Positions 9,855-17,577 of a stretch of DNA of 64,000 nt are shown one piece after another. The notes under the pieces are model-generated. The model was given only the letters and a program-made list of their open reading frames with translations, searched no databases and had not been told where the DNA came from. This DNA is from Flavobacterium sp. Lineage in GTDB: Bacteria > Bacteroidota > Bacteroidia > Flavobacteriales > Flavobacteriaceae. The number at the start of each line of letters is the position of its first letter. The stretch's first letter is position 1. Both the position numbers and the translations under genes were made by a program. Location of the stretch: the NCBI GenBank assembly GCA_020403245.1, contig JADBYA010000026.1:42984-106983 (forward strand), read 5' to 3'.

Positions 9855-10192
9855 AGTTTTTGAAAGAAGGTTTTTTCTATAGATTTTTTAACTTTTATTT
9901 TTTTTGGTGGCACCGATGAAGGAAATATTTTTCTTTCCTTCATTTTTTCTGAAACTGTTGATTCCATTTTTAATTTCATTAGTTCGGAACGCTTATCAAC
10001 AAATTCGGAACGCAACTCTTTAACTTCACTTGTTAATTCTGTAATACGAAATACTTTTTGTTCAAATGTGTGTGAATTGGCAATCATTAAAATTGCAAGG
10101 AGCACTATAAAAACTATAAATCGCCAATTTTTTGTTGCATCTTCATTGACTAAAAATCGAGCTTTCAATATGCTATAAACTCCATTTTTCAT
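9845..10192 (-). CDS. ftsL: FtsL-like cell division protein
   Basis: A 115-residue bitopic protein has a short basic cytoplasmic part, one membrane helix around residues 24-40 (FIVFIVLLAILMI) and a periplasmic heptad-like segment (ELTSEVKELRSEFVDKRSEL) suited to a coiled coil with FtsB. Its sequence is poorly conserved, so the call rests on topology and its place between rsmH and ftsI, the normal ftsL slot. It overlaps ftsI by 10 bp, while 52 bp separate it from rsmH. Confidence 0.85.
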   Translation of the reverse strand: MKNGVYSILKARFLVNEDATKNWRFIVFIVLLAILMIANSHTFEQKVFRITELTSEVKELRSEFVDKRSELMKLKMESTVSEKMKERKIFPSSVPPKKIKVKKSIEKTFFQKLWQ

Positions 10193-10244
10193 TTTCTATC
10201 TTTTTTCTTTTCTTATCATTATTTTCAGAAACTAATTACTGACA

Positions 10245-11153
10245 CTACTTTTTTTCTGCTATTCTTAATTTGGCACTTCGTGCTCTATTGTTGCTTTTTA
10301 TTTCAGCTTCATCAGGAACAATAAGTTTTCCAACTAACTTAAATGGCACTGAAAAATTTCCAAAAAAATCACGTTCTGGCTCACCTTCAAACATTCCGTT
10401 TTTCATAAATCGTTTCACTAATCGGTCTTCTAATGAGTGATAGGAAATCACGCTTAATCTTCCTTCTGGTTTTAATATGTCTAGCGATTGTTCCAAAAAT
10501 TCTTTTAAAACATCCATTTCTTGGTTTACTTCTATTCGTATTGCTTGATAGATTTGGGCTAAAATTTTATTCTTGAATTGCTCTGGTAAAAATTTTGATA
10601 AAATCAACTTTAACTCATCTGTTGTATTGATAGTTTTCTTTTCTCTTGCTTCAATAATTGTTCGAGCCAAAGCTGGAGCAACTTTCAATTCGCCATAATC
10701 CAAAAACACTCTTTTTAAATTTGCTTCATCGTATTCATTAATCACTTTATAGGCATCTAAATCATTTTTTCTACTCATTCTCATGTCTAAATCGGCATCA
10801 AATCGTGTTGAAAATCCTCTCTCTGGAACATCAAATTGGTGTGATGAAACTCCCAAATCGGCTAAAATTCCATCTACGCTTTTCACGCCATGAAATCGTA
10901 AAAACCGTTTTATATATCTAAAATTCTCGTGTATCAAAGTAAATCGTTCATCTGTAAAAGCATTTACCAAAGCATCTTCATCTTGGTCAAACCCAAACAA
11001 TCGCCCATTTGGTCCTAAACGTTTCAAAATCTCTTTTGAATGTCCACCACCGCCAAAAGTCACATCCACATAAACTCCATCATGCTTGATATTCAATCCG
11101 TCTACAGTTTCATTTAATAAAACCGAATTATGATATTCCATCGTTGTCATCAT
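10245..11153 (-). CDS. rsmH: 16S rRNA (cytosine1402-N4)-methyltransferase RsmH
   Basis: RsmH methylates N4 of C1402 in 16S rRNA. Key features are the S-adenosylmethionine loop DVTFGGGGHS, GILADLGVSSHQ and the C-terminal SYHSLEDR. The length (302) is normal. Three closely spaced ATGs (11153, 11150, 11141) are possible starts; the one at 11141 (MEYHNSV) matches most homologues best. The mraZ gene overlaps the longest form by 26 bp. Confidence 0.95.
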   Translation of the reverse strand: MMTTMEYHNSVLLNETVDGLNIKHDGVYVDVTFGGGGHSKEILKRLGPNGRLFGFDQDEDALVNAFTDERFTLIHENFRYIKRFLRFHGVKSVDGILADLGVSSHQFDVPERGFSTRFDADLDMRMSRKNDLDAYKVINEYDEANLKRVFLDYGELKVAPALARTIIEAREKKTINTTDELKLILSKFLPEQFKNKILAQIYQAIRIEVNQEMDVLKEFLEQSLDILKPEGRLSVISYHSLEDRLVKRFMKNGMFEGEPERDFFGNFSVPFKLVGKLIVPDEAEIKSNNRARSAKLRIAEKK

Positions 11154-11607
11154 TACTATTTCCCATTACATCTTCGGCTAAATCGGCAAAATCAATATCA
11201 TCACCTGCAATTGATTTTTCATACCTCTCTTTATCCCAAATTTCAACTATGTTTACGGCTGAGGATAGCACAATGTCTTTTGAAATATGACTGAAGGCAA
11301 CCAAGTCTTTTGGAATTAATAATCTTCCTAAATCATCCACTTCAATAACTTTTACTCCAGCCGTAAACCGACGAATGAAATCGTTATTTTTTTTAACAAA
11401 TCGGTTGAGTTTGTTAATTTTTTGCATCATCAAATTCCACTCCGTCATAGGATACAATTCTAAACAAGGTTGAAATACAGAACGTTTCAAGACAAAACCA
11501 TCTTGAATGGAATTGGCCAATTGCTTCTTCAGAGCCGAAGGAATCATCAGTCTTCCTTTGGCATCAACTTTACATTCATATGTCCCGATTATCGAGTTCA
11601 ATTGCAT
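11128..11607 (-). CDS. mraZ: Transcriptional regulator MraZ
   Basis: MraZ is a DNA-binding repressor or modulator of the dcw cluster, with two SpoVT/AbrB-like halves. The two DNA-binding repeats show here as YECKVDAKGRLMIP and VEVDDLGRLLIP. I use the ATG at 11607 (MQLNSIIGTYEC, 159 residues). A longer frame to 11658 would run through the promoter -7 box and the MraZ boxes and is unlikely. It is the first gene of the wall/division operon and probably controls it through the upstream repeats. Confidence 0.94.
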   Translation of the reverse strand: MQLNSIIGTYECKVDAKGRLMIPSALKKQLANSIQDGFVLKRSVFQPCLELYPMTEWNLMMQKINKLNRFVKKNNDFIRRFTAGVKVIEVDDLGRLLIPKDLVAFSHISKDIVLSSAVNIVEIWDKERYEKSIAGDDIDFADLAEDVMGNSNDDNDGIS

Positions 11608-11624
11608 TAGTTTTTGGTTATGAG

Positions 11625-11632
11625 CAAAAATA
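11625..11632 (-). promoter_or_regulatory. Predicted -7 box of the mraZ/dcw promoter
   Basis: Minus-strand TATTTTTG fits the Bacteroidota -7 consensus TAnnTTTG. It predicts a transcript start near 11618, about 11 nt before the mraZ ATG. Confidence 0.6.
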
Positions 11633-11642
11633 TAAAAATATT

Positions 11643-11689
11643 TACCACAAAATACCACAAAATACCACTTTGTTGATAAGTTTTACCAC
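11643..11689 (-). promoter_or_regulatory. MraZ-box-like direct repeats (four GTGGTA units)
   Basis: On the minus strand GTGGTA occurs at 11643-11648, 11653-11658, 11663-11668 and 11684-11689, with spacings of 10, 10 and 21 bp, so all lie on one DNA face. Known MraZ sites in E. coli (TGGG repeats) and Mycoplasma (AAAGTG repeats) are similar tandem boxes before mraZ. Two of the units here read AAAGTGG. They cover the -33 region just upstream of the -7 box, consistent with autoregulation. Confidence 0.7.
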
Positions 11690-11960
11690 TTTAAGCCATT
11701 TTGCTTAAAAAAACCCCGTTGAATAAGATAAAAACTATTTTGAAAAATCTTTAAAAAATAACATTATACTGTTTTTTAAATCATAAACAATTGATTTAAA
11801 CCATTTGTGTATTGCAAAATTTTTATTTATATAAATATGAATAATTATCAAAAAGCCAAACTCTTTTGTTACTAATTGTTAATTGTATTAATTTTTTAAT
11901 GCTACTATTTTTCATTTTTCTGAAGGAAAAAAATGGAATAGAAAAAGGGTTTTTAGGTAT
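11690..11960. other. AT-rich mraZ-hydrolase intergenic region
   Basis: Together with the flanking promoter elements this forms a gap of about 400 bp between the divergent mraZ and hydrolase genes. It is very AT-rich, with a small inverted motif (AAATCATAAACAATTGATTT near 11779-11798). A frame opening at 11866 runs into the hydrolase, but I consider it non-coding before 12004. Nothing else was recognised. Confidence 0.6.
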
Positions 11961-11967
11961 AAAACCA

Positions 11968-11975
11968 TATATTTG
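11968..11975 (+). promoter_or_regulatory. Predicted -7 box for the hydrolase-engB operon
   Basis: TATATTTG matches TAnnTTTG. It predicts a start near 11982, upstream of the ATG at 12004, and excludes the longer ORF start at 11866. Confidence 0.65.
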
Positions 11976-12003
11976 CTACCGATGTAAAAGTCAAAAAAAT
12001 CAT

Positions 12004-12768
12004 ATGGATCGACAATTTAAAAAAGAAGGAAGATATTCCTATTTCGAAGCTGGAGAAGGAACGCCAATAGTTGTTTTACATGGCCTGATGGGTGGATTGA
12101 GCAATTTTACTGGTGTTGCTGAATATTTTTCTACTAAAGGATATAAAATTGTAATTCCAGAATTGCCTATTTATACTCAAAATATTTTAAAAACAAACGT
12201 AAAAGCTTTTGCAAAATATGTCAAAGACTTTATTACTTTTAAAGGATTCGATAGGGTTATACTGCTGGGGAATTCCCTTGGTGGACACATTGCTTTATAC
12301 CATTCTAAAATGTATCCCGAAAAAGTAGCCGGATTAGTAATTACAGGAAGTTCAGGACTTTATGAAAGTGCCATGGGCGATAGTTATCCTAAACGAGGCG
12401 ATTATGAATACATTAAGAAAAAAACAGAAGTTGTTTTTTATGACCCAAATGTTGCAACAAAAGAAATGGTAGATGAAGTTTTTTCGATTGTAAATGACCG
12501 CATTAAAGTAATAAAAACGTTAACAATTGCCAAAAGTGCTATTCGTCACAACATGGCCAAAGATTTACCAAAAATGCATGTAAAAACATGTATTATTTGG
12601 GGAAAAAATGACCAAGTTACACCACCAGAAGTAGCTGAAGAATTTTACAAATTAATGCCCAATTCACAATTGTACTGGATTGACAAATGTGGCCATGCTG
12701 CTATGATGGAACATCCTGATGAGTTCAACAGATTGCTACACGAATGGCTTAAAGAAGTGCATTTATAA
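12004..12768 (+). CDS. Alpha/beta hydrolase
   Basis: A 254-residue alpha/beta-hydrolase has the oxyanion region VVLHGLMGG, the nucleophile elbow LLGNSLGGH (Ser as nucleophile) and a C-terminal GHAAMMEHP with the catalytic His. The acid is probably in IIWGKNDQVTP. The substrate cannot be told from sequence. The start at 12004 (MDRQFKKEG) is set by the promoter at 11968. In Flavobacteria a gene of this type commonly sits beside engB; here a toxin-antitoxin pair separates them. Confidence 0.85.
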   Translation: MDRQFKKEGRYSYFEAGEGTPIVVLHGLMGGLSNFTGVAEYFSTKGYKIVIPELPIYTQNILKTNVKAFAKYVKDFITFKGFDRVILLGNSLGGHIALYHSKMYPEKVAGLVITGSSGLYESAMGDSYPKRGDYEYIKKKTEVVFYDPNVATKEMVDEVFSIVNDRIKVIKTLTIAKSAIRHNMAKDLPKMHVKTCIIWGKNDQVTPPEVAEEFYKLMPNSQLYWIDKCGHAAMMEHPDEFNRLLHEWLKEVHL

Positions 12769-12773
12769 TAATT

Positions 12774-13076
12774 ATGGACAAGAATATTGAAAATAAAATT
12801 CCTAAAATTAAAAGTCTTTTCATCAAATATGGTGTAAAAAGGGCCTTTCTTTTTGGAAGTATTGCAAAAGGGACCAATACCAAGAATAGCGATGTTGATT
12901 TTTTATATTCTTTTCCAGATGATTTGGATGTTGAAACTTATTCCTCAAATTATTTTAAATTAATAGAAGATTTGGAAAAACTCTTAAAAAAAAGAGTAGA
13001 TTTAGTTGCTGAAAAAACACTTAAAAATCCTTATCTTATTGAAAGTATCGAAGAAAGTAAAATACAATTATTATGA
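12774..13076 (+). CDS. mntA: MntA-type minimal nucleotidyltransferase (antitoxin)
   Basis: A 100-residue protein of the Pol-beta nucleotidyltransferase superfamily. It has the full GSX10DXD active-site pattern: G28-S29 then D40-V41-D42, with LFGSIAKG. In characterised MntA-HepT pairs this enzyme AMPylates a tyrosine of the HEPN toxin and so neutralises it. It begins 5 bp after the hydrolase stop and its end overlaps hepT (13073-13076, ATGA). The active site looks intact, so a functional antitoxin is inferred. Confidence 0.88.
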   Translation: MDKNIENKIPKIKSLFIKYGVKRAFLFGSIAKGTNTKNSDVDFLYSFPDDLDVETYSSNYFKLIEDLEKLLKKRVDLVAEKTLKNPYLIESIEESKIQLL

Positions 13077-13414
13077 TAAATAGAGATGAAAAAAAACTTC
13101 TACTTGATATAATTGAGTGTATTAATTCAATAGATGATCATCTTGAAAATGAACGAATTCTCCAAAATTATTTATCAAATAAAACTAAAAGAAGAGCTGT
13201 TGAAAGAGAATTTGAGATTATAGGGGAAGCCATCAATAAATTGTTAAAAATAAATCCTAATATTTCCATTTCTTATGCCCGCATTATAGTTGATTTAAGA
13301 AATCGAGTTATCCATGCTTATGATTCTGTTGACGATATTCTTATTTGGAAAATAATTGTAAAAGATTTGCCGATGCTACTTGAAGAAGCAACAAAACTCA
13401 TAAATGAAAATTAA
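13073..13414 (+). CDS. hepT: HepT-type HEPN ribonuclease toxin (DUF86)
   Basis: A 113-residue helical HEPN protein. The RX4HXY motif is complete: R76, H81 and Y83 in LRNRVIHAYD. R and H are the RNase residues, and the Tyr is the AMPylation target in known HepT proteins. Its start overlaps mntA by 4 bp and its end overlaps engB by 11 bp (13404-13414), so the toxin is translated within a core operon. It may act as an RNase toxin or an antiphage element; that is inferred from the family. Confidence 0.88.
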   Translation: MINRDEKKLLLDIIECINSIDDHLENERILQNYLSNKTKRRAVEREFEIIGEAINKLLKINPNISISYARIIVDLRNRVIHAYDSVDDILIWKIIVKDLPMLLEEATKLINEN

Positions 13415-14024
13415 TTCCGCCGAATTTATAATTAGCAATTCCGATGTGAGCAAATGTCCGCAAGAACGTTTGCCCGAATATGCTTTTATTGGTCGTTCCA
13501 ATGTGGGAAAATCATCCCTAATTAACATGTTGACCAATCATAAAAACTTGGCCAAAACCTCAGGGAAACCAGGAAAAACCCAGCTCATAAATCATTTTAA
13601 AATCAATTTGAATTGGTTTCTAGTCGATTTGCCGGGCTATGGTTATGCTCGTGTTTCCAAGAAGACAAAAGAAGTTTTTCAGGAATTTATTACCGATTAT
13701 TTTGAAAAAAGAGAGCAACTCGTCTGTGCTTTTGTTTTAATTGATATTCGGTTGGAAGCGCAAAAAATTGATTTAGAATTCATTACTTATCTTGGGGAAA
13801 TTGAAGTGCCTTTTTGTATCATTTTTACAAAATCGGATAAAATTAGCAGAGGTAAAATCGACTCGCATGTTGCCGCTTATAGAAAAGCTTTACTGGCTAA
13901 TAACTGGGAAGAAATGCCACAATATTTTGTCACCTCGGCAACGGAAGGCACCGGAAAAGATACTGTTTTAGAATTTATTGATGGTGTGAATGAAGAAGTT
14001 TTTAAAGATTTGGATCAGTTTTAG
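13404..14024 (+). CDS. engB: Ribosome biogenesis GTPase EngB (YihA/YsxC)
   Basis: EngB is a GTPase needed for late assembly of the large ribosomal subunit. The G motifs are GRSNVGKSS (G1, about 28-36), DLPGYGYA (G3), FTKSDK (G4) and TSA (G5). The 206 residues match the family. The start codon lies inside the end of hepT, so its ribosome-binding site is within toxin coding sequence. Confidence 0.95.
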   Translation: MKINSAEFIISNSDVSKCPQERLPEYAFIGRSNVGKSSLINMLTNHKNLAKTSGKPGKTQLINHFKINLNWFLVDLPGYGYARVSKKTKEVFQEFITDYFEKREQLVCAFVLIDIRLEAQKIDLEFITYLGEIEVPFCIIFTKSDKISRGKIDSHVAAYRKALLANNWEEMPQYFVTSATEGTGKDTVLEFIDGVNEEVFKDLDQF

Positions 14025-14025
14025 A

Positions 14026-14622
14026 ATGAAAAAGACAACTCTTTTGCTGCTGTTTTCAGTGCTATTAGTTTCGTGTAATTTGCCCAGCTATATTTTTGTA
14101 GACAATGCCATCGCGACGGGATTAGATTTAAGAGAAGGCAAATGGCTTTTAAATGAAATTGTAGATCCAACAACTACTAGTAATGCTGCCAAAAATCTTA
14201 TTGTCAAAAAACTAGGAAACAGACTAGGAAACAGACTGACTTATGCAAACGATAGCATGGGTTTATTACTTCCCAAAAATGTCAAATCAAATCCAACAAA
14301 AGAAAATATAAGGGATTTAAAAAAAGGAAGTGGGTTTGATTTTTTTATCAATGTAAAAATCATTTTAAAAAACAATTCTTTATCAGACCTTGATGTTACT
14401 AATCATAAATTCAATAAAAACTTATCAAAATCGGTTGAAGTGCTATTTGAAGTTTATGATTTGAATGATATTGCAATTACTTACTCAAAAAAAGTAATTG
14501 GAAGTGTTGGCATTGCAGAAAATAATAATAGCGATATCAATTTTAGTAAATCAACCTCAAAATTAGTACTCGGATGTTTAAATAAAATTATTCGAGACAT
14601 CGAAAAAAAATCGATTAAGTAA
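14026..14622 (+). CDS. Putative lipoprotein of unknown function
   Basis: I do not recognise this 198-residue protein. The ATG at 14026 gives MKKTTLLLLF...LLVSC, a signal peptide with a lipobox cysteine at about residue 17. The longer frame from 13990 would overlap engB and spoil the signal peptide. The rest is hydrophilic and rich in K and N. A 12-bp tandem duplication (14217-14240 region) gives GNRLGNRL. It starts 2 bp after engB, so it is probably co-transcribed. Confidence 0.7.
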   Translation: MKKTTLLLLFSVLLVSCNLPSYIFVDNAIATGLDLREGKWLLNEIVDPTTTSNAAKNLIVKKLGNRLGNRLTYANDSMGLLLPKNVKSNPTKENIRDLKKGSGFDFFINVKIILKNNSLSDLDVTNHKFNKNLSKSVEVLFEVYDLNDIAITYSKKVIGSVGIAENNNSDINFSKSTSKLVLGCLNKIIRDIEKKSIK

Positions 14623-14626
14623 TTTT

Positions 14627-14962
14627 TTACTTCTTCAACTCTAGTTTTTCAGCAAAATAATCACAAAAATCTTTCATAGTATCTGCCATCTTTTCATCGG
14701 CAGTGGCGCGTTGAAAGGTATCAGCCATAGCCACCAATGTTTGATGGAAAAATAATTTCATTTCATCTACAGGCATGTCTTTAGTCCACAAATCAATGCG
14801 AAGAGTTTCTTTCGCTTTACTGTCCCAAATAGAAAGCATAATTGCTTTGGCTTCTTCTAGTTCAACACCGCCATCTTGTGCTGTCCAAGATAATTTTTCA
14901 GGAACACGATTTTCGTCTAATTCAACATTAAATTTTATTTCGGAATGTATGGTTTTGCTCAT
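14627..14962 (-). CDS. gldC: Gliding motility protein GldC
   Basis: GldC is a small protein (111 residues) needed for full gliding motility in Flavobacterium. The sequence starts MSKTIHSEIKF and contains WTAQDGG and LRIDLWTKDMPVDEM, as I know from Bacteroidota GldC proteins. No signal peptide is seen. Its ATG overlaps the gldB stop (ATGA, 14959-14962), so the pair is translationally coupled, the order known from F. johnsoniae. Confidence 0.92.
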   Translation of the reverse strand: MSKTIHSEIKFNVELDENRVPEKLSWTAQDGGVELEEAKAIMLSIWDSKAKETLRIDLWTKDMPVDEMKLFFHQTLVAMADTFQRATADEKMADTMKDFCDYFAEKLELKK

Positions 14963-15918
14963 GGCTTTTTAGGTTTGTATTTTGATTTTTCAAATAACTC
15001 GTTGGCATTCATCTTCAGCATATCCTGCAAACTCACTTCGTTATTTTTCATAAAGGAACGAACAATTTGCCAACCAACCCACTGCCCTACTCGTCCGGGA
15101 GATTCATTGTCTATTTCGAGATAAAATTTTGAAAAAGGTGCTAAATTTATAAATCGGTTATCAAGTTTTGAATCGGAATCGAAAAGTAGATTTTCATCTA
15201 TAAAGAAACGCCAAATATAACTTTCGTTTTCTTGACACCAAATGATTTGCTCCGGTTGATAACCTATTTTTTCAGCATCGGTATAATCGGGAAGCAATAC
15301 ATCTTTTAGATACAATTCTTTTCCATAATAAATCATATTGGATAGTAATGTTTTATCTGTAGGAGGTGGTATTTTTCGAAATGAAAAACTCGAAACAATA
15401 TCGGGCATCATTTGTCTTTCCTCAAAATTTTGTTTTAAATATTCTGCATCTGTATAAAACTTGACCTCTTTACCTAAATACATTTCTAAAGCAATAATCA
15501 ACTTGTCATTAGCATAAATTGCCTTATTTTTATAATCCATTTCGGCAATAACAGTGTAGACTTTTGGCGTGATGGTTTTTGGAAAATAATACTTTAAATG
15601 TTTAAATAATTCTTCAATTGCAGTAGCTTGCTTATCGAAATTTGGATATTTTTTTTGTACTTCATTATACAGTGCTCTCCAATCTTTGTTTTGCATTTTA
15701 TCTATCCAAACTTTATCATCAACACCTTCAGGGAAGAAAAAAGGATACTCGGCTTTAAGACTTGCCAAATCATTAGATTTACTTTCAAAAAAAGCTTTAT
15801 CAAATCGATCTACTTTTATCTCAACAGGAATTTCTTCTATTGCTTTTTCAACTTTAGACTTTTGATTACAGGAAAAAAGAAATAAAGACAACAAAATGCC
15901 GAGAAAATATTTTACCAT
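14959..15918 (-). CDS. gldB: Gliding motility lipoprotein GldB
   Basis: GldB is an essential gliding lipoprotein in F. johnsoniae. The 319 residues begin with a signal peptide and lipobox (LLSLFLFSC, Cys at about residue 17) and contain the conserved YFPKTITPKVYTVI, MMPD and SPGRVGQWVGWQIV blocks near the C-terminus. The first gene of the gldBC operon, it is driven by a promoter that abuts the divergent nadE promoter. Confidence 0.93.
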   Translation of the reverse strand: MVKYFLGILLSLFLFSCNQKSKVEKAIEEIPVEIKVDRFDKAFFESKSNDLASLKAEYPFFFPEGVDDKVWIDKMQNKDWRALYNEVQKKYPNFDKQATAIEELFKHLKYYFPKTITPKVYTVIAEMDYKNKAIYANDKLIIALEMYLGKEVKFYTDAEYLKQNFEERQMMPDIVSSFSFRKIPPPTDKTLLSNMIYYGKELYLKDVLLPDYTDAEKIGYQPEQIIWCQENESYIWRFFIDENLLFDSDSKLDNRFINLAPFSKFYLEIDNESPGRVGQWVGWQIVRSFMKNNEVSLQDMLKMNANELFEKSKYKPKKP

Positions 15919-15968
15919 CTTAAGAGATTTATAATAAATTATTAAAGTTTAAAATCTTATGATTTATT

Positions 15969-15984
15969 TACATTTGCAAATATA
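15969..15984. promoter_or_regulatory. Abutting divergent -7 boxes for nadE (+) and gldBC (-)
   Basis: TACATTTG (15969-15976, plus strand) is followed at once by CAAATATA (15977-15984), which is TATATTTG on the minus strand. Both fit TAnnTTTG, and together they form a near-perfect 16-bp palindrome. Each predicted transcript starts within the other promoter. Confidence 0.7.
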
Positions 15985-16014
15985 CATTGCAGTTTTTAAA
16001 AAAGATCATAAGAA

Positions 16015-16827
16015 ATGTCTAAAAAAAGTAAAATAAAGGTAGGTGAAACTAATGACTTTATTGTTTCATGGTTGAGAGATTATGCAACTAATGCAAAAGT
16101 CAATGGTTTTGTCATTGGAATTTCAGGTGGCGTTGATTCGGCAGTAACCTCAACATTATGTGCACAAACAGGTTTAACCACTTTATGTGTTGAAATGCCT
16201 ATTCATCAACACAGCAGTCAAGTTAGTAGAGGACGAGAACATATTGAACAATTAAAGAAGCGTTTTTCTAATGTAAAAAATGCAGAAACTGATTTAACTT
16301 CCGTTTTTGAATCGTTTAAAAAAGTAATTCCAAATCATGAAAATACTGTAAAAATAGATTTGTCATTAGCCAATACAAGAGCACGCTTGCGAATGACAAC
16401 ATTATATTATTATGCCGGAATTTATGGTTTATTAGTGGCAGGAACTGGAAATAAAGTAGAAGATTTTGGCGTTGGGTTTTATACAAAATATGGAGATGGC
16501 GGAGTAGATTTGAGTCCTATTGCCGATTTACTAAAAAGTGATGTATATGCTTTGGGAGAATATTTAGAAATCCCCAAATCTATTCAAAATGCTGCTCCAA
16601 CAGATGGTTTATTTGGCGACTCAAGAACTGATGAAGAACAACTTGGCGCTAGTTATGACGAACTCGAATGGGCAATGCTCGTAGCAGAAAACAATAAAAG
16701 GAAAGAAGATTTTTCGGGAAGGGAAAGAGAAGTTTTTGAGATTTATACCTATTTAAATGCCGTTAATCAGCATAAGATGAATCCAATTCCCATTTGTATT
16801 ATTCCTGAATTGTATAAAAAAATTTAA
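16015..16827 (+). CDS. nadE: NH3-dependent NAD+ synthetase
   Basis: NadE amidates deamido-NAD to NAD. The N-type ATP pyrophosphatase loop SGGVDSAV is near residue 40, with TGNKVEDFGVGFYTKYGDGG and DLSPIADLLKSDVY further on. At 270 residues it lacks the N-terminal glutaminase domain of long NadE forms, so free ammonia is the expected donor. It is divergent from gldB. Confidence 0.95.
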   Translation: MSKKSKIKVGETNDFIVSWLRDYATNAKVNGFVIGISGGVDSAVTSTLCAQTGLTTLCVEMPIHQHSSQVSRGREHIEQLKKRFSNVKNAETDLTSVFESFKKVIPNHENTVKIDLSLANTRARLRMTTLYYYAGIYGLLVAGTGNKVEDFGVGFYTKYGDGGVDLSPIADLLKSDVYALGEYLEIPKSIQNAAPTDGLFGDSRTDEEQLGASYDELEWAMLVAENNKRKEDFSGREREVFEIYTYLNAVNQHKMNPIPICIIPELYKKI

Positions 16828-16905
16828 ATTTTTTTAATAATATTTAACAAAAAAAAATTAACTTTACACTTAATTTCTATTAATTTTTTATCAAATACCA
16901 CAATT

Positions 16906-17535
16906 ATGATAAATGTATGTGTAGCCGATAACTTTCCAGTTGTGCATTTTGGAATGAAAGCTTATTTTAAAGATCATCAAGAAATAAGTATTGTTTCAAA
17001 TGTAGGAAATTTTTTTATGGTGCCTGATGCCTTGAGAAACAAAGAAGTTGATGTCTTAATTATCGACCTTGATCTTGAAGGATTGAAGAGTATTTATGAA
17101 CTCAAATCTATCATTAAAAATTTCCCAAAAACAAAAGTTATTGTATTTAGTAGTATGTCTGAACAAATTTATGCTCCAAATGCTATAAAGGCAGGTTGTG
17201 CAGGTTATGTTCACAAGACATCAAAACTTGAGTATTTAGGAACAACAATTGTCAAGGTTAGCCAAGGACAAATTATCCTAAATGAAGAAATCAAGAAAAG
17301 TTTAGCATTAATTGCTAAACAAAACAAATCTGAACGTTTGTACAGAAAACTTTCTAATCGAGAAATCGAAGTGCTTCGCTTTTTAAGTGATGGAAAGAAA
17401 AACAATGAAATCGCTAAGATTTTAAATCTTAACGAAAAAACCATTAGTACTTACAAGCTTCGATTATTGACGAAACTAAGTGTAACCAATTTAGTTGACT
17501 TAGTGAACAAAGCAAAAACTTTGGAAATCGTTTAA
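16906..17535 (+). CDS. LuxR/NarL-family response regulator
   Basis: A 209-residue two-domain protein: an N-terminal receiver (VCVADNFPVV, then VLIIDLDLEG with the likely phospho-Asp near residue 50, and a Lys in YVHKTSK) and a C-terminal LuxR helix-turn-helix (LSNREIEVLRFLSDGKKNNEIA, shortened here to its ends LSNRE and NEIA, residues about 148-168). No histidine kinase gene is adjacent, so its signal is unknown. It lies 78 bp after nadE and ends at a strong terminator. Confidence 0.85.
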   Translation: MINVCVADNFPVVHFGMKAYFKDHQEISIVSNVGNFFMVPDALRNKEVDVLIIDLDLEGLKSIYELKSIIKNFPKTKVIVFSSMSEQIYAPNAIKAGCAGYVHKTSKLEYLGTTIVKVSQGQIILNEEIKKSLALIAKQNKSERLYRKLSNREIEVLRFLSDGKKNNEIAKILNLNEKTISTYKLRLLTKLSVTNLVDLVNKAKTLEIV

Positions 17536-17542
17536 AAAATTA

Positions 17543-17577
17543 AAACCCGTCTATTCTAAAAACAAGACGGGTTTTTT
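17543..17577. terminator. Bidirectional rho-independent terminator
   Basis: The stem AAACCCGTCT / AGACGGGTTT is followed by T7 on the plus strand and preceded by an A-run that serves the minus strand. It separates the response regulator from the convergent dnaG. Confidence 0.85.

Noticed and set aside
11608..11658. Longer mraZ start at 11658
   Set aside because: It would pass through the -7 box and two MraZ boxes.
11866..12003. Longer start of the alpha/beta hydrolase
   Set aside because: The upstream part includes the promoter TATATTTG and has no homology to hydrolases.
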